Positions 53,060 to 60,813 of a DNA stretch of 64,000 nucleotides are shown piece by piece. Origin of the DNA: Gallionella sp. (GTDB taxonomy: Bacteria > Pseudomonadota > Gammaproteobacteria > Burkholderiales > Gallionellaceae). The notes below the pieces were generated by a model, which saw only the letters and a list, made by a program, of their open reading frames with translations, did no database searches and was not told where the DNA came from. Both the position numbers and the translations under genes were made by a program. The DNA lies in the NCBI GenBank assembly GCA_028710525.1, contig JAQTTY010000005.1:120790-184789 (forward strand), written 5' to 3'. Position 1 is the first letter of the stretch; each line of letters starts with the position of its first letter.

Positions 53060-53371
53060 ATGAAAGGATTTAACTTACTCTTGGTAACTTTGATCTGCTC
53101 ATTGAACTGCGCGTGTTCTAGAGCGCAGCCCGAATCTCATGAAGTGATCGTTGCTAGTAACCCCGCGCAAACAGCTGTTGCCACGGCGTGCTCCAACCCT
53201 AGACCCGAACTGTGCACTCAAGAATATGCGCCAGTCTGTGCCACTAAAGACAATGGCATCCGCTGCATAAAAGCGCCTTGCCCTTCTACTGACAAAGCGA
53301 CCTACTCAAATGGTTGTGCGGCTTGTGCCGACAAAGATGTGTACTCATACCAACTAGGGGCCTGCCAGTAG
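53060..53371 (+). CDS. Kazal-like protease-inhibitor-domain lipoprotein
   Basis: The 103-residue precursor has a lipoprotein-like signal (LLLVTLICSLNCAC; Cys at 18 or 20) and a Kazal-like domain: ELCTQEYAPVCATKDNGIRC, CPSTDKATYSNGCAACADK, SYQLGACQ, with the C-x5-YxPVC and YSNxCxA patterns and about eight Cys. Kazal domains inhibit serine proteases in eukaryotes; small bacterial members are known but their targets are mostly unknown. AAGGGAA precedes the ATG. It sits between the YefM/YoeB module and a repeat hairpin that overlaps its stop codon. Confidence 0.75.
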   Translation: MKGFNLLLVTLICSLNCACSRAQPESHEVIVASNPAQTAVATACSNPRPELCTQEYAPVCATKDNGIRCIKAPCPSTDKATYSNGCAACADKDVYSYQLGACQ

Positions 53372-53625
53372 TGATGCCCGCTTATGCGGGCATCACTCAA
53401 TCAACAAACAAACTGCGCAGCAGACAAAACCTGTCTTTGACTTTTGGGCCCCATGTGCGCCGCCGCGAAAATCAAATATCGGGCGGAGTTTTAGGCGAGG
53501 ACTGATGAAACAACTAGCCATTCGACTAAGCGGGTAAAAGTCACCCGCAAGTCGCTGGTTATGTTTGAACGCATAGCGCGAGTTCCGCAGCCCCGTCTAA
53601 TATTTAATTTTTGCGGGAACCCGAA
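53370..53625 (+). repeat. Modular repeat unit, copy 2
   Basis: Begins with AGTGATGCCCGC-TTAT-GCGGGCATCACT (53370-53397), which overlaps the last base of the preceding stop codon, then AAACTGCGCAGCAGACAAAA, TTGACTTTTGGGCCCC, GTGCGCCGCCG, TTTTAGGCGAGGACTG, the 70-nt module also seen at 52099-52175, GCGAGTTCCGCAGCCCCG and GGGAACCCGAAGG. Compared with copy 1 the 15-nt joint is replaced by the 70-nt module. Confidence 0.75.
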
Positions 53626-53770
53626 GGTGGGCAAGTCTCATTTGCCCATCCGGTAGAAATTAAACGGTGGGCAGATACAACCCGCCCGCCCTACAAATTC
53701 CCGACTTGCATGCGCTGCAACATGCCGCTAAAGTACGCCACACAATCCACCACACAAACGAGGCACAAAA
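53372..53770. other. Gene-free 399-nt gap with repeats and the promoter area of the MazF module
   Basis: Apart from the modular repeat (to about 53625), 53626-53700 holds a hairpin GGGCAAGTCTCATTTGCCC and a GGTGGGCAGATACAACCCGCC palindrome of REP-like type. The last 70 nt must hold the antitoxin promoter but I see no clear hexamers. Confidence 0.7.
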
Positions 53771-54007
53771 GTGACTACAGTTTCATTACGTTTACCCGAT
53801 GATGTTCTGAAAGCGGCGGAGCAGCACGCCAAGATTCTGCATTTGCCGCGTGCAGAATATATCCGCCGCGCCATCGTGGCGATGAACGAAGACGTGCTGA
53901 AACAGAGTCGACGTGAACAGTTGATGAAAGTCTCCAAGCGCGTCGCTGCTGAGAGCATGAAGGTGAATGCCGAATTTGCGGCGATAGAGGATGCGCCGCA
54001 TGCTTAA
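53771..54007 (+). CDS. Ribbon-helix-helix antitoxin (MazF partner)
   Basis: The 78-residue protein begins VSLRLPDDVLKAAEQHAKILHLPRAEYIRRAIVAMNED (in parts), a CopG/RHH DNA-binding domain, followed by a charged C-terminal helix (LKQSRREQLMKVSKRVAAESMKVNAEF) expected to wrap the toxin. GTG start. It overlaps the MazF-like toxin by 8 nt. Confidence 0.88.
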   Translation: MTTVSLRLPDDVLKAAEQHAKILHLPRAEYIRRAIVAMNEDVLKQSRREQLMKVSKRVAAESMKVNAEFAAIEDAPHA

Positions 54008-54338
54008 CGGCGAAGTCTGGCTGGCGAATCTGAATCCCGGCAAGGGGACTGAGCCAAGCAAGATACGTCCGGTGTTGATTGTGCAAGGTCAGGCTTTGCT
54101 GGATGCGCAACATCCTTCCACGCTCATCATTCCACTCACTTCACAACTCATGGAGGATGCCGAACCTTTGCGCATTCGCGTGACGGCTCAGGGTCGGCTG
54201 ACCGCTGATTCAGATTTGCTTATCGACCAATTGCGCGCCATCGACAATCGTCGTTTGATCGACGGCCCGCTTTTGCGTTGCGATGGGGAAATGATGATGC
54301 GGGTGTATGCGGCAATTCAGGACATCATGCAAACCTGA
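54000..54338 (+). CDS. Type II toxin of the MazF/PemK family
   Basis: Endoribonuclease toxin fold (112 aa): NGEVWLANLNPGKGTEPSKIRPVLIVQ with the conserved EVWLANL-x-P-x-KGTEPSKIRPVLI, then STLIIPLTSQL and LLIDQLRAIDNRRL, the standard MazF pattern. The ATG at 54000 overlaps the antitoxin stop; an ATG at 53991 is also in frame. It converges with ampG, 37 nt away. Confidence 0.9.
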   Translation: MLNGEVWLANLNPGKGTEPSKIRPVLIVQGQALLDAQHPSTLIIPLTSQLMEDAEPLRIRVTAQGRLTADSDLLIDQLRAIDNRRLIDGPLLRCDGEMMMRVYAAIQDIMQT

Positions 54339-54375
54339 TCATCCTTAGGGCGGAATGGCGCAATGAATTGCGCTG

Positions 54376-55629
54376 CTATGAACCCTTCAATTCTGCATTC
54401 CAAGGCGCAACCTTCACCAGCAACACCATCCCCGGTATCGCCAACACGGCGCACAAGTAGAAGAACCCCGTCCAACCCAAACCCTCTACCAGCCAACCTG
54501 TTGCGGCGTTGGCGAAGGTGCGCGGTACGGCCATCAAACTGGTGAATAGCGCGAACTGGGTGGCGGTGTAGGCGGGGTGGGTGGTGCGCGCGATGTAGGC
54601 GACGAAAGCGACTGTGCCCAAGCCCACCCCTAATGCCTCAAGGCCAATGACGATGGCAAGCTGGGCGAGTTCGACGCTGGCGATCTCGCTGTGATGGCCC
54701 ACCGAAGCCAGCCAAGCAAAGCCGAAGATGGACATGACTTGCACCACACCAAACAACCATAGCGCACGGTTGATGCCTATCTTCACCATCCATAAACCGC
54801 CCAACATGCCGCCTATCACCGCCGGCCATAAACCTGCGTTCTTGGCGATCAGGCCGATCTGGGTCTTGCTAAAACCCATGTCCAGATAGAAGGGCGTGGC
54901 CAGTGCGGTGCACATGCTGTCACCGAGTTTGTAGAAGAACAAAAAGGCAAGTATCAGCAGGGCGCTGCGCCAACCTTGGCGAGTGATGAATTCGTGGAAG
55001 GGCTCGACCACTGCTTCGCGCAAGGTCTTGGGCGGGGTGGCGCGATGTGGTTCTTGGACCAACAAGGTCATCACCACGCCCGGCAACATGAACAAAGCGG
55101 TGACGATGAACACCATGTCCCACGACAAGAAATCCGCCAGTATCAGCGACAGCGAACCCGGCACCAGACCGGCGATACGATAGGCGTTCACATGCACAGC
55201 ATTACCCAAGCCCAGTTCCACATCGCTTAACAACTCTCGTCTATAAGCATCCAGCACGATGTCTTGTGTGGCGCTCAAAAAAGCCAGCAGGGTAGCGACG
55301 ATGGCGATGCTCTGTAATTCGCTCTGCGGCGAGAAGCCGCCCATGGAGGCGATGACTGCGAGCAAGCCGACCTGCGTGAGCAACATCCAGCCGCGTCGCC
55401 GTCCCAGTACCGGCACGACGTAACGGTCCAGCAACGGCGACCAGAGGAATTTCCAGGTGTAGGGAAACTGGATGAGCGAGAACAGCCCTATGGTCTTGAG
55501 ATCGACATGCTCGCTACGCAGCCAAGCGGGTACGAGGTTGAACAGCAGATACAGCGGCAGACCGGAGGAGAAGCCGATGAACACGCAGATGAGCATGCGG
55601 CGGGTGAAGAGTTGTTGCCACACTGTCAT
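54376..55629 (-). CDS. ampG: AmpG muropeptide permease (MFS)
   Basis: Inner-membrane importer of GlcNAc-anhydro-MurNAc peptides for wall recycling. The 417 residues open QQLFTRRMLICVFIGFSSGLPLYLLFNLVPAWLR, then IGLFSLIQFPYTWKFLWSPLLDRY, LGRRRGWMLLTQ and SATQDIVLDAYRRELL, all AmpG hallmarks (FSSGLP, KFLWSPLLDR, TQDIxxDAYR). About twelve hydrophobic segments are visible. It completes a recycling route with AmgK and MurU at 17-19 kb. Confidence 0.93.
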   Translation of the reverse strand: MTVWQQLFTRRMLICVFIGFSSGLPLYLLFNLVPAWLRSEHVDLKTIGLFSLIQFPYTWKFLWSPLLDRYVVPVLGRRRGWMLLTQVGLLAVIASMGGFSPQSELQSIAIVATLLAFLSATQDIVLDAYRRELLSDVELGLGNAVHVNAYRIAGLVPGSLSLILADFLSWDMVFIVTALFMLPGVVMTLLVQEPHRATPPKTLREAVVEPFHEFITRQGWRSALLILAFLFFYKLGDSMCTALATPFYLDMGFSKTQIGLIAKNAGLWPAVIGGMLGGLWMVKIGINRALWLFGVVQVMSIFGFAWLASVGHHSEIASVELAQLAIVIGLEALGVGLGTVAFVAYIARTTHPAYTATQFALFTSLMAVPRTFANAATGWLVEGLGWTGFFYLCAVLAIPGMVLLVKVAPWNAELKGS

Positions 55630-55746
55630 TTCAATTCGGACCGCATTTTCCCGTTCGCCCTGAGCCCGTCGAAGGATGAACGAACGGAGACCGCACTACG
55701 CACTTCGACAAGCTCAGTGCGAACGGAATGCAACACGCTTGGGCGA

Positions 55747-56361
55747 TCAGATCCCACTTTGGAATCGATACACCGCAGTATTGCCCAGCAGATTGGGCAG
55801 CAGCTTGATCTCGCGCTCACCCATCATCACGCTGCGCGCGGTGATGTCCACGGCACAGCGACGGCAGAAGGCTTCGAAGTCGTGCAAGGTGCACAGATGC
55901 ACATTGGGCGTGTCGTACCACTGATAGGGCAGGGTGCGTGACACCGGCATACGACCCGCCATGATCTGCGCACGGTTCAGCCAGTGGCCAAAATTGGGGA
56001 AGCTGACGATGCCTTCACGCCCCACGCGCAACATCTCTTTGACCAGCGCTTCGGTATGGCGCGTGGCTTGCAAGGTCTGCGACAGGATGACGAAGTCGAA
56101 GGCGTTGTCCTCGAAATCAGCGAGGCCGGAATCCAAGTCGTTCTGGATGACGTTCACGCCGTTTACCAAGCAGGACACGATGTCCAGATCATTGATCTCC
56201 ACGCCGTAACCCTTTACCGAGCGTGTCTCTTTCAGATAACGCAACAGGCTTCCATCACCACACCCCAAGTCCAGCACAGTAGCGCCTTTGGGTATCCAAG
56301 CCGCGATGGCGGCGAAGTCTGGCCGTTCCGCGGCCAAGCGGTTGATCTCGTCGTGGCTCAC
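55747..56361 (-). CDS. metW: MetW methionine biosynthesis protein
   Basis: SAM-methyltransferase-like partner of MetX (204 aa): VLDLGCGDGSLLRYLKE (motif I), VEINDLDIVSCLVNG, FDFVILSQTLQATRHTEALVKEMLRVGREGIVSFPNFGHW (in parts), highly characteristic of MetW. MetW is required for full MetX activity in proteobacteria with this pair. The GTG at 56361 overlaps the metX stop by one base (TAGTG). Confidence 0.94.
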   Translation of the reverse strand: MSHDEINRLAAERPDFAAIAAWIPKGATVLDLGCGDGSLLRYLKETRSVKGYGVEINDLDIVSCLVNGVNVIQNDLDSGLADFEDNAFDFVILSQTLQATRHTEALVKEMLRVGREGIVSFPNFGHWLNRAQIMAGRMPVSRTLPYQWYDTPNVHLCTLHDFEAFCRRCAVDITARSVMMGEREIKLLPNLLGNTAVYRFQSGI

Positions 56362-57491
56362 TATGCACACTCCTTGGCGACGTTGTTGAGATAAGCGCGC
56401 ACCACATCGAAGTAGTGCGGATGCGGCATCAAGAAGGAATCATGGCCGTGCGCCGAAGTGATCTCGGCATAGCTGACGTTACGACGGTTATGCAGCAGCG
56501 GCTGCACGATCTCGCGCGAACGCTGCGGCGAGAAACGCCAATCGGTGGTGAACGACACCACTAGAAAATCGGCCTGCGCACGCGCGAAGGCCTTGTTCAG
56601 GTCGCCACCTGACAGATGCGCAGGATCAAAATAATCCAACGCCTTGGTCATCAGCAGATAGGTGTTGGCATCAAAATAGGCAGCGAACTTGTCGCCCTGA
56701 TAACGCAGATAAGACTCGATCTGGAATTCCACGTCGTAGCCGTAGTTGTACTTGCCGTCGCGCAACTCGCGACCAAATTTATCGGCCATCACATCATCGG
56801 ACAGATAAGTGATGTGGCCCAACATGCGCGCCAGACGCAGGCCTCGGGTCGGCACGACGCCGTGCTGGTAGTAGTTGCCGCCGTGGAAATCTGGGTCGGT
56901 GAGGATGGCATTACGCGCCACGTCGTTGAAGGCGATATTCTGCGCGGTGAGGCGCGGCGCGGAGGCGATGGCCAGCACATTGGCGACGCGCTCGGGGTAA
57001 GCCAACGACCATTGCAGCGCTTGCATACCACCCAAGCTACCGCCGATGACGGCAGCGAAACGCTTGATACCGAGCAGGTCGGCAAGCCGCGCTTGTGACG
57101 CTACCCAATCTTCCACCGTGACCATGGGGAAGCTGGAACCGTAAGGCTGACCGGTAGCCTGATCGATAGAGGACGGGCCGGTGGAGCCGTGGCAACCACC
57201 CAGATTGTTCAGACCGACAACGAAAAATTTATTGGTGTCTATGGGCTTGCCCGGGCCGACCATGTTGTCCCACCAGCCGACGTTCTTCTCATCGTCCGCG
57301 TACACACCCGCGACGTGATGATGACCGGACAGGGCGTGACAGATGAGGATGGCGTTGGAACGCGCAGCGTTCAACTCGCCATAGGTCTCATACATCAATT
57401 CATAGCGCGGCAACACCGCGCCGCTACTAAAGGTCAGCGGGGTGTCGAAGCGGGCGCATTGCGCCGTTACGATGCCTACAGAATCACTCAA
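56361..57491 (-). CDS. metX: Homoserine O-acyltransferase MetX
   Basis: Activates homoserine (with acetyl- or succinyl-CoA) for methionine synthesis. Alpha/beta-hydrolase with [31 protein letters not shown], nucleophile [12 protein letters not shown], and the C-terminal catalytic Asp ([10 protein letters not shown]) and His ([10 protein letters not shown]). Many betaproteobacterial MetX use succinyl-CoA; sequence alone does not settle this. The TTG at 57491, 6 nt after GGAG, gives 376 residues and the usual [10 protein letters not shown] start; a TTG at 57503 is the alternative. It lies directly behind a SAM-II riboswitch and terminator and is coupled to metW. Confidence 0.93.
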   Translation of the reverse strand: MSDSVGIVTAQCARFDTPLTFSSGAVLPRYELMYETYGELNAARSNAILICHALSGHHHVAGVYADDEKNVGWWDNMVGPGKPIDTNKFFVVGLNNLGGCHGSTGPSSIDQATGQPYGSSFPMVTVEDWVASQARLADLLGIKRFAAVIGGSLGGMQALQWSLAYPERVANVLAIASAPRLTAQNIAFNDVARNAILTDPDFHGGNYYQHGVVPTRGLRLARMLGHITYLSDDVMADKFGRELRDGKYNYGYDVEFQIESYLRYQGDKFAAYFDANTYLLMTKALDYFDPAHLSGGDLNKAFARAQADFLVVSFTTDWRFSPQRSREIVQPLLHNRRNVSYAEITSAHGHDSFLMPHPHYFDVVRAYLNNVAKECA

Positions 57492-57506
57492 ACCACACTC
57501 CAAAAT

Positions 57507-57540
57507 GAAAAACCCAGTCGGCTAAAGCGGACTGGGTTCG
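57507..57540 (-). terminator. Intrinsic terminator in the metX leader (riboswitch expression platform)
   Basis: On the minus strand AACCCAGTC (57538-57530) pairs with GACTGGGTT (57519-57511), 9 bp, followed by five U. It stands between the SAM-II aptamer and metX. Its loop contains CGCUUUAGC (57529-57521), the exact complement of GCUAAAGCG in the aptamer. Confidence 0.85.
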
Positions 57541-57598
57541 AGTCGCTTTAGCTGGAATCTTTTACGTGCCCCGCAAGCTGAGTTCAAATCGGCACGGA
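57541..57598 (-). promoter_or_regulatory. SAM-II (metA/SAM-alpha type) riboswitch aptamer controlling metX-metW
   Basis: On the minus strand: CGUGCCGAUUUGAACU, then CAGCUUGCGGGGCACG, UAAAAGAUUC, CAGCUAAAGCGACU. These are the SAM-II consensus blocks: P1 (GUGCC/GGCAC), the GAUUUGA loop, GCUUGC, and the pseudoknot-forming GCUAAAGC 3' strand. Position ahead of metX is the classic context. A consensus -35 (TTGACA, 57631-57626) with a weak -10 (GAAACT, 57608-57603) upstream could start the leader. Confidence 0.88.
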
Positions 57599-57658
57599 GC
57601 GGAGTTTCCGCGATTTACCCAGCACTGTCAATTACATCGCGGCCCGCAGGCGGCTGGG

Positions 57659-58027
57659 TTAATCCTTTTTGAGCAAGGCCTTCAGGTCGGCGAATGGGTT
57701 ATGCGTGGCAGTGGCGCGCTGCTCCTTGTTACGGTCACGCGCCGCCTCATCCAACTCACGCGAGTGCTCGTTGTCGTGGCAATAGACGCACAACAGTTCC
57801 CAGTTACTACCATCAGGCGGATTGTTGTCGTGATTGTGATCGCGGTGATGCACGGTCAGTTCGCGCAAGCGCACACCGGCGAACTCGCGGCCGCAGCGAG
57901 TACATATCCACGGATAGATCTTGAGCGCGCGTTCGCGATAGCCTTGTTCACGCTGCTCGCGTTGCTGACGCGCCTCGGCGACGACACGGTCTAAGCGAGC
58001 TAGGTCGGGGGTGTGGGGTTTAGCCAT
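57659..58027 (-). CDS. yajD: YajD-family HNH nuclease
   Basis: The 122-residue protein has a basic helical start (RLDRVVAEARQQREQREQGYRERALKIYPW in parts), a zinc-binding CTRCGREF with the partner CVYCHDNEHSREL, and the HNH motif LTVHHRDHNHDNNPPDGSNWELLC. This is the conserved cellular HNH protein YajD, not a restriction enzyme. Its substrate is not established. It is 39 nt after ptsI on the same strand. Confidence 0.9.
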   Translation of the reverse strand: MAKPHTPDLARLDRVVAEARQQREQREQGYRERALKIYPWICTRCGREFAGVRLRELTVHHRDHNHDNNPPDGSNWELLCVYCHDNEHSRELDEAARDRNKEQRATATHNPFADLKALLKKD

Positions 58028-58066
58028 GACGCATATCCTCCTTCTAAACTCGCACCGAGCGAGCGA

Positions 58067-59791
58067 TCAGGCGTTGAGTTTATCCAGCAGTTCGCGCACC
58101 TTGAGCGGGTCGTCGGCGCGCAATATCTTCTGCGTGGTCACGGCTATCTCGGGCAGGCTGGTGGTCAGTATGCGCTGCTTGATACTGGGCACTTGTGACG
58201 AAGACATAGAGAACTGACGCAAGCCCATACCTAAGAACAAGCGCGTGTACTCCAACTCGCCGGCCATCTCACCACACACCGAAACCGGCACGCCTGCCTT
58301 GTTGGCGGTGCTGATGACATGCGAGAGCAGATGCAACACAGCAGGGTGCAGCGGGTCATAGAGATGCGCCACTTCCTCGTCGGTACGGTCGATGGCCAAG
58401 GTGTACTGGATCAAATCGTTGGTGCCTATGGAAAGGAAGTCCAGACGTTTAGCGAATACGCCCAAAGCCAGTGCTGCGGCGGGTATCTCTATCATGCCGC
58501 CTATCTTCACTTCAGCATCATAGGGGATGCCCTCGTCGTCCAATTGCTGCTTGGTGGCGGCGATGAACTGCAGGGTCTGGTTGATCTCGGCCGCGCCCGA
58601 CAACATCGGCACCAGTATCTTGATGTTGCCGTACTGAGTGGCGCGCAGCAGGGCGCGCAACTGAGTCCGGAACAATTGCGGCTCAGCCAAACAGAGACGG
58701 ATGGCACGCAGCCCCAGCGCGGGATTGTTGGCAACACGCTCCACACCCTTGATCTGCTTGTCCGCACCAAGATCGAAGGTACGGATGGTGACAGGTTGAC
58801 CTTCCATGCCTTCAGCAACTGCCTTGTAGGCAAGGAACTGCTCTTCTTCGTCAGGCAAAACATCGCGGTTAAGGAACAGGAACTCGCTACGGAACAGACC
58901 GATGCCGGTCGCGCCGTTCTCTTTCACTTCAACTAGGTCTTCTGGCTTCTCGATGTTGGCATGCAACTCGATGACGGTGCCATCCAAGGTATTGGCTTTG
59001 GCACCGCGCAGACGTTTGAGCTTCTTGCGGTCCAACTCCCATGAGCTTTGCAGCAGCTTGTACTCGGCCAGAATGGCTTTGTCGGGATTGATGATGAGCA
59101 CACCCTGCTCGCCATCCAAGATGAGCAGATCGTCCTCTCGTATCAGCTCGCGCGCATGGTGCAGACCGACTACGCAGGGCGTGTTGAGACTGCGCGCAAC
59201 GATGGCAGTGTGCGAAGTCGCGCCGCCCACATCGGTGATAAAGGCCGCGAACTGTTGAGGGCGGAACTGCATCAGATCGGCAGGACTCAAGTCATGCGCG
59301 ACCAAGATGGTCTCGACATCGTGACGCGTCGGCGCGGGCAGATGACCAGGTGTGCCGGTCAGTTGTTTGAGCAGACGTTCAGCGACCTGAGTCACATCGG
59401 TCTGACGCTCGCGCAAATATGCATCTTCGAACTCATCGAACTGCGCGACCAATTTATCGGTCTGCGTCTTAAGCGCCCACTCCGCATTGCAATGCTCCGT
59501 GAGGATCATCTCGCGCGGTGCTACGCTCAACAGTGGGTCATCCAAGATCATCTGGTGCAGTTCAAGAAAGGCATCGAACTCCGCGGCTGCATATTGCGGA
59601 CGGTTGCCACGCAGGGTGGTGAACTCGGTGCGCGTGGCCATCAAAGCTGCATCGAAACGTTCCACCTCCTCATCCACGAACTGCTTGGGAAGCACGTAAT
59701 GTGCGACTTCCAGCGAGGTATGCGACAGCAGATGCGCATAGCCGATGGCGATACCGCTGGAGACGGAGATGCCGTGTATAGAAAACGTCAT
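58067..59791 (-). CDS. ptsI: PTS enzyme I (phosphoenolpyruvate-protein phosphotransferase)
   Basis: Takes phosphate from PEP and passes it to HPr. The 574-residue protein opens FSIHGISVSSGIAIGYAHLL; the active His is H194 in GGATSHTAIVARS; the PEP-binding C-terminal barrel shows GIGLFRSEFLFL, RTFDLGADKQIKG, ALGLRAIRLCL, GTNDLIQYTLAIDR and the Cys in SVCGEMAGE. I use the ATG at 59791; a frame extension upstream reads through the adjacent repeat. It follows ptsH, separated only by the third repeat element. Confidence 0.95.
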   Translation of the reverse strand: MTFSIHGISVSSGIAIGYAHLLSHTSLEVAHYVLPKQFVDEEVERFDAALMATRTEFTTLRGNRPQYAAAEFDAFLELHQMILDDPLLSVAPREMILTEHCNAEWALKTQTDKLVAQFDEFEDAYLRERQTDVTQVAERLLKQLTGTPGHLPAPTRHDVETILVAHDLSPADLMQFRPQQFAAFITDVGGATSHTAIVARSLNTPCVVGLHHARELIREDDLLILDGEQGVLIINPDKAILAEYKLLQSSWELDRKKLKRLRGAKANTLDGTVIELHANIEKPEDLVEVKENGATGIGLFRSEFLFLNRDVLPDEEEQFLAYKAVAEGMEGQPVTIRTFDLGADKQIKGVERVANNPALGLRAIRLCLAEPQLFRTQLRALLRATQYGNIKILVPMLSGAAEINQTLQFIAATKQQLDDEGIPYDAEVKIGGMIEIPAAALALGVFAKRLDFLSIGTNDLIQYTLAIDRTDEEVAHLYDPLHPAVLHLLSHVISTANKAGVPVSVCGEMAGELEYTRLFLGMGLRQFSMSSSQVPSIKQRILTTSLPEIAVTTQKILRADDPLKVRELLDKLNA

Positions 59792-59794
59792 AGC

Positions 59795-59936
59795 CACCCC
59801 GCCAAAACTACTGCGCAATTTGAGTGCGGCGTCGCGCGGTACTCGCCTCCTCGCCTACCCATTTGGTATGTCTCGCCACTCCGTTCCGTGCTTCTTGTAC
59901 TCAAACTGCTCGCCACGTTTTTTCGAGGTGTCTTCA
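59795..59936. repeat. 142-bp ERIC-like intercistronic element, copy 3
   Basis: Fills the gap between ptsH (stop 59941) and ptsI (start 59791). Core CCTCGCCTACCCATTTGGTA followed by TGTCTCGCC matches copy 1 (reverse) and copy 2. Its ends are inverted repeats of about 30 bp (CACCCCG..AAAACTACTGCGC against CACCTCGAAAAAACGTGGCG). Confidence 0.75.
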
Positions 59937-59940
59937 TATC

Positions 59941-60210
59941 TTATTCACCCTCACCAAAGTAGTCGTTGATCAGTGCGAGCAGCGCCTGCATCGCTTCCGC
60001 TTCATCTTCACCATTAGTCTCGATAGTGATGGTCGTGCCCTTGGCAGCGGCCAGCATCATCACACCCATGATGCTTTTGGCATTCACGCGGCGGGTGTTG
60101 CGGGTCAGCATGACTTCGCATTTGTGCTTAGAGGCGAGCTGGGTAAGTTTGGCGGAGGCACGTGCGTGCAGCCCGAGTTTATTGATAATCAGTACGTCTT
60201 GTTGCAGCAT
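59941..60210 (-). CDS. ptsH: PTS phosphocarrier protein HPr
   Basis: The 89-residue protein has phospho-acceptor His15 (NKLGLHARAS) and the regulatory Ser46 (NAKSIMGVMML), which HPr kinase/phosphorylase uses in bacteria that have HprK, as many betaproteobacteria do. It starts 1-2 nt after the EIIA gene and feeds a PTS with no sugar permease nearby, so a regulatory phosphorelay is likely. Confidence 0.95.
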   Translation of the reverse strand: MLQQDVLIINKLGLHARASAKLTQLASKHKCEVMLTRNTRRVNAKSIMGVMMLAAAKGTTITIETNGEDEAEAMQALLALINDYFGEGE

Positions 60211-60211
60211 G

Positions 60212-60604
60212 TTAGAGATCCGAGTTCATATAGACGATGCAATCACGCCCACCTTCCAGCGCCAATTTGGCGAGTTCGGGCAGGGTGACCGTGGGTTGGC
60301 AGACGGCGCGTAACAGCATAGGGAGATTGACGCCGGCCACGCCGACGACGCGCTCGGCATGACAGAGTTGGCGCGCGATGTTGCTGGGCGTAGCGCCGAA
60401 CACATCCGCGAGTATCAGCACCCCGCTGCCGTTATCCAATTGTTTGATGAGGGCCTGACCTTGAGATAACTTTAAGCTGGTGTCGTCATCGGCCAGCACC
60501 GACAAGACCTTGAGATTGCTGGGCACTGCACCCAATACATGACGCACACAGTCGGCCAAGCTATCGCCCAATCCGTTATGCGTGACCAACAATATTCCGA
60601 CCAT
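60212..60604 (-). CDS. PTS EIIA component, mannose family
   Basis: The 130-residue protein has the EIIA-Man fold with phospho-acceptor His9 (MVGILLVTHNGLGDSLADC) and VLILADVFGATPSNIARQL, then GVNLPMLLRAV. GGGAG precedes the ATG at 60604, whose first base is the last base of the previous stop. No EIIB/IIC partners are near. Betaproteobacteria often keep this EIIA-HPr-EI trio as a regulatory system. Confidence 0.92.
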   Translation of the reverse strand: MVGILLVTHNGLGDSLADCVRHVLGAVPSNLKVLSVLADDDTSLKLSQGQALIKQLDNGSGVLILADVFGATPSNIARQLCHAERVVGVAGVNLPMLLRAVCQPTVTLPELAKLALEGGRDCIVYMNSDL

Positions 60605-60813
60605 CAGATCACTCCCAAGTAACGCGCTACTAACGCAGCAAGCAACACCATCAAAACGATGCCATAGCGCAACATCCACACTGTATATCTTTGTTTAGCG
60701 ACGTCGATGCGCTGCTCTTCTGCGACGATGTCAGCGATTTTGTGCAGGGCGTTGCGAGCCACGGCTTGCTGCACTTTGTGATCGACTACTTCATCAACGG
60801 CGGGCTCGCTCAC
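60604..60813 (-). CDS. Small single-pass membrane protein, function unknown
   Basis: The 69-residue protein from a GTG at 60813 (GTGA overlap with the apbE stop) reads SEPAVDEVVDHKVQQAVARN, a helical amphipathic part with IADIVAEEQRIDVAKQR, then a C-terminal transmembrane helix (YGIVLMVLLAALVARYLGVI). Tail-anchored orientation is likely. The tight coupling on both sides (apbE, EIIA) supports it as a real gene. I recognise no family. Confidence 0.65.
   Translation of the reverse strand: MSEPAVDEVVDHKVQQAVARNALHKIADIVAEEQRIDVAKQRYTVWMLRYGIVLMVLLAALVARYLGVI

Noticed and set aside
51830..53625. CRISPR array.
   Set aside because: The repeats are long, few, inverted and nested; there are no regular spacers and no cas genes.
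54355..54373. GCGCAATGAATTGCGC palindrome as a terminator between mazF and ampG.
   Set aside because: No U-run; it recurs at 52392-52407 and is better explained as a small dispersed palindrome.
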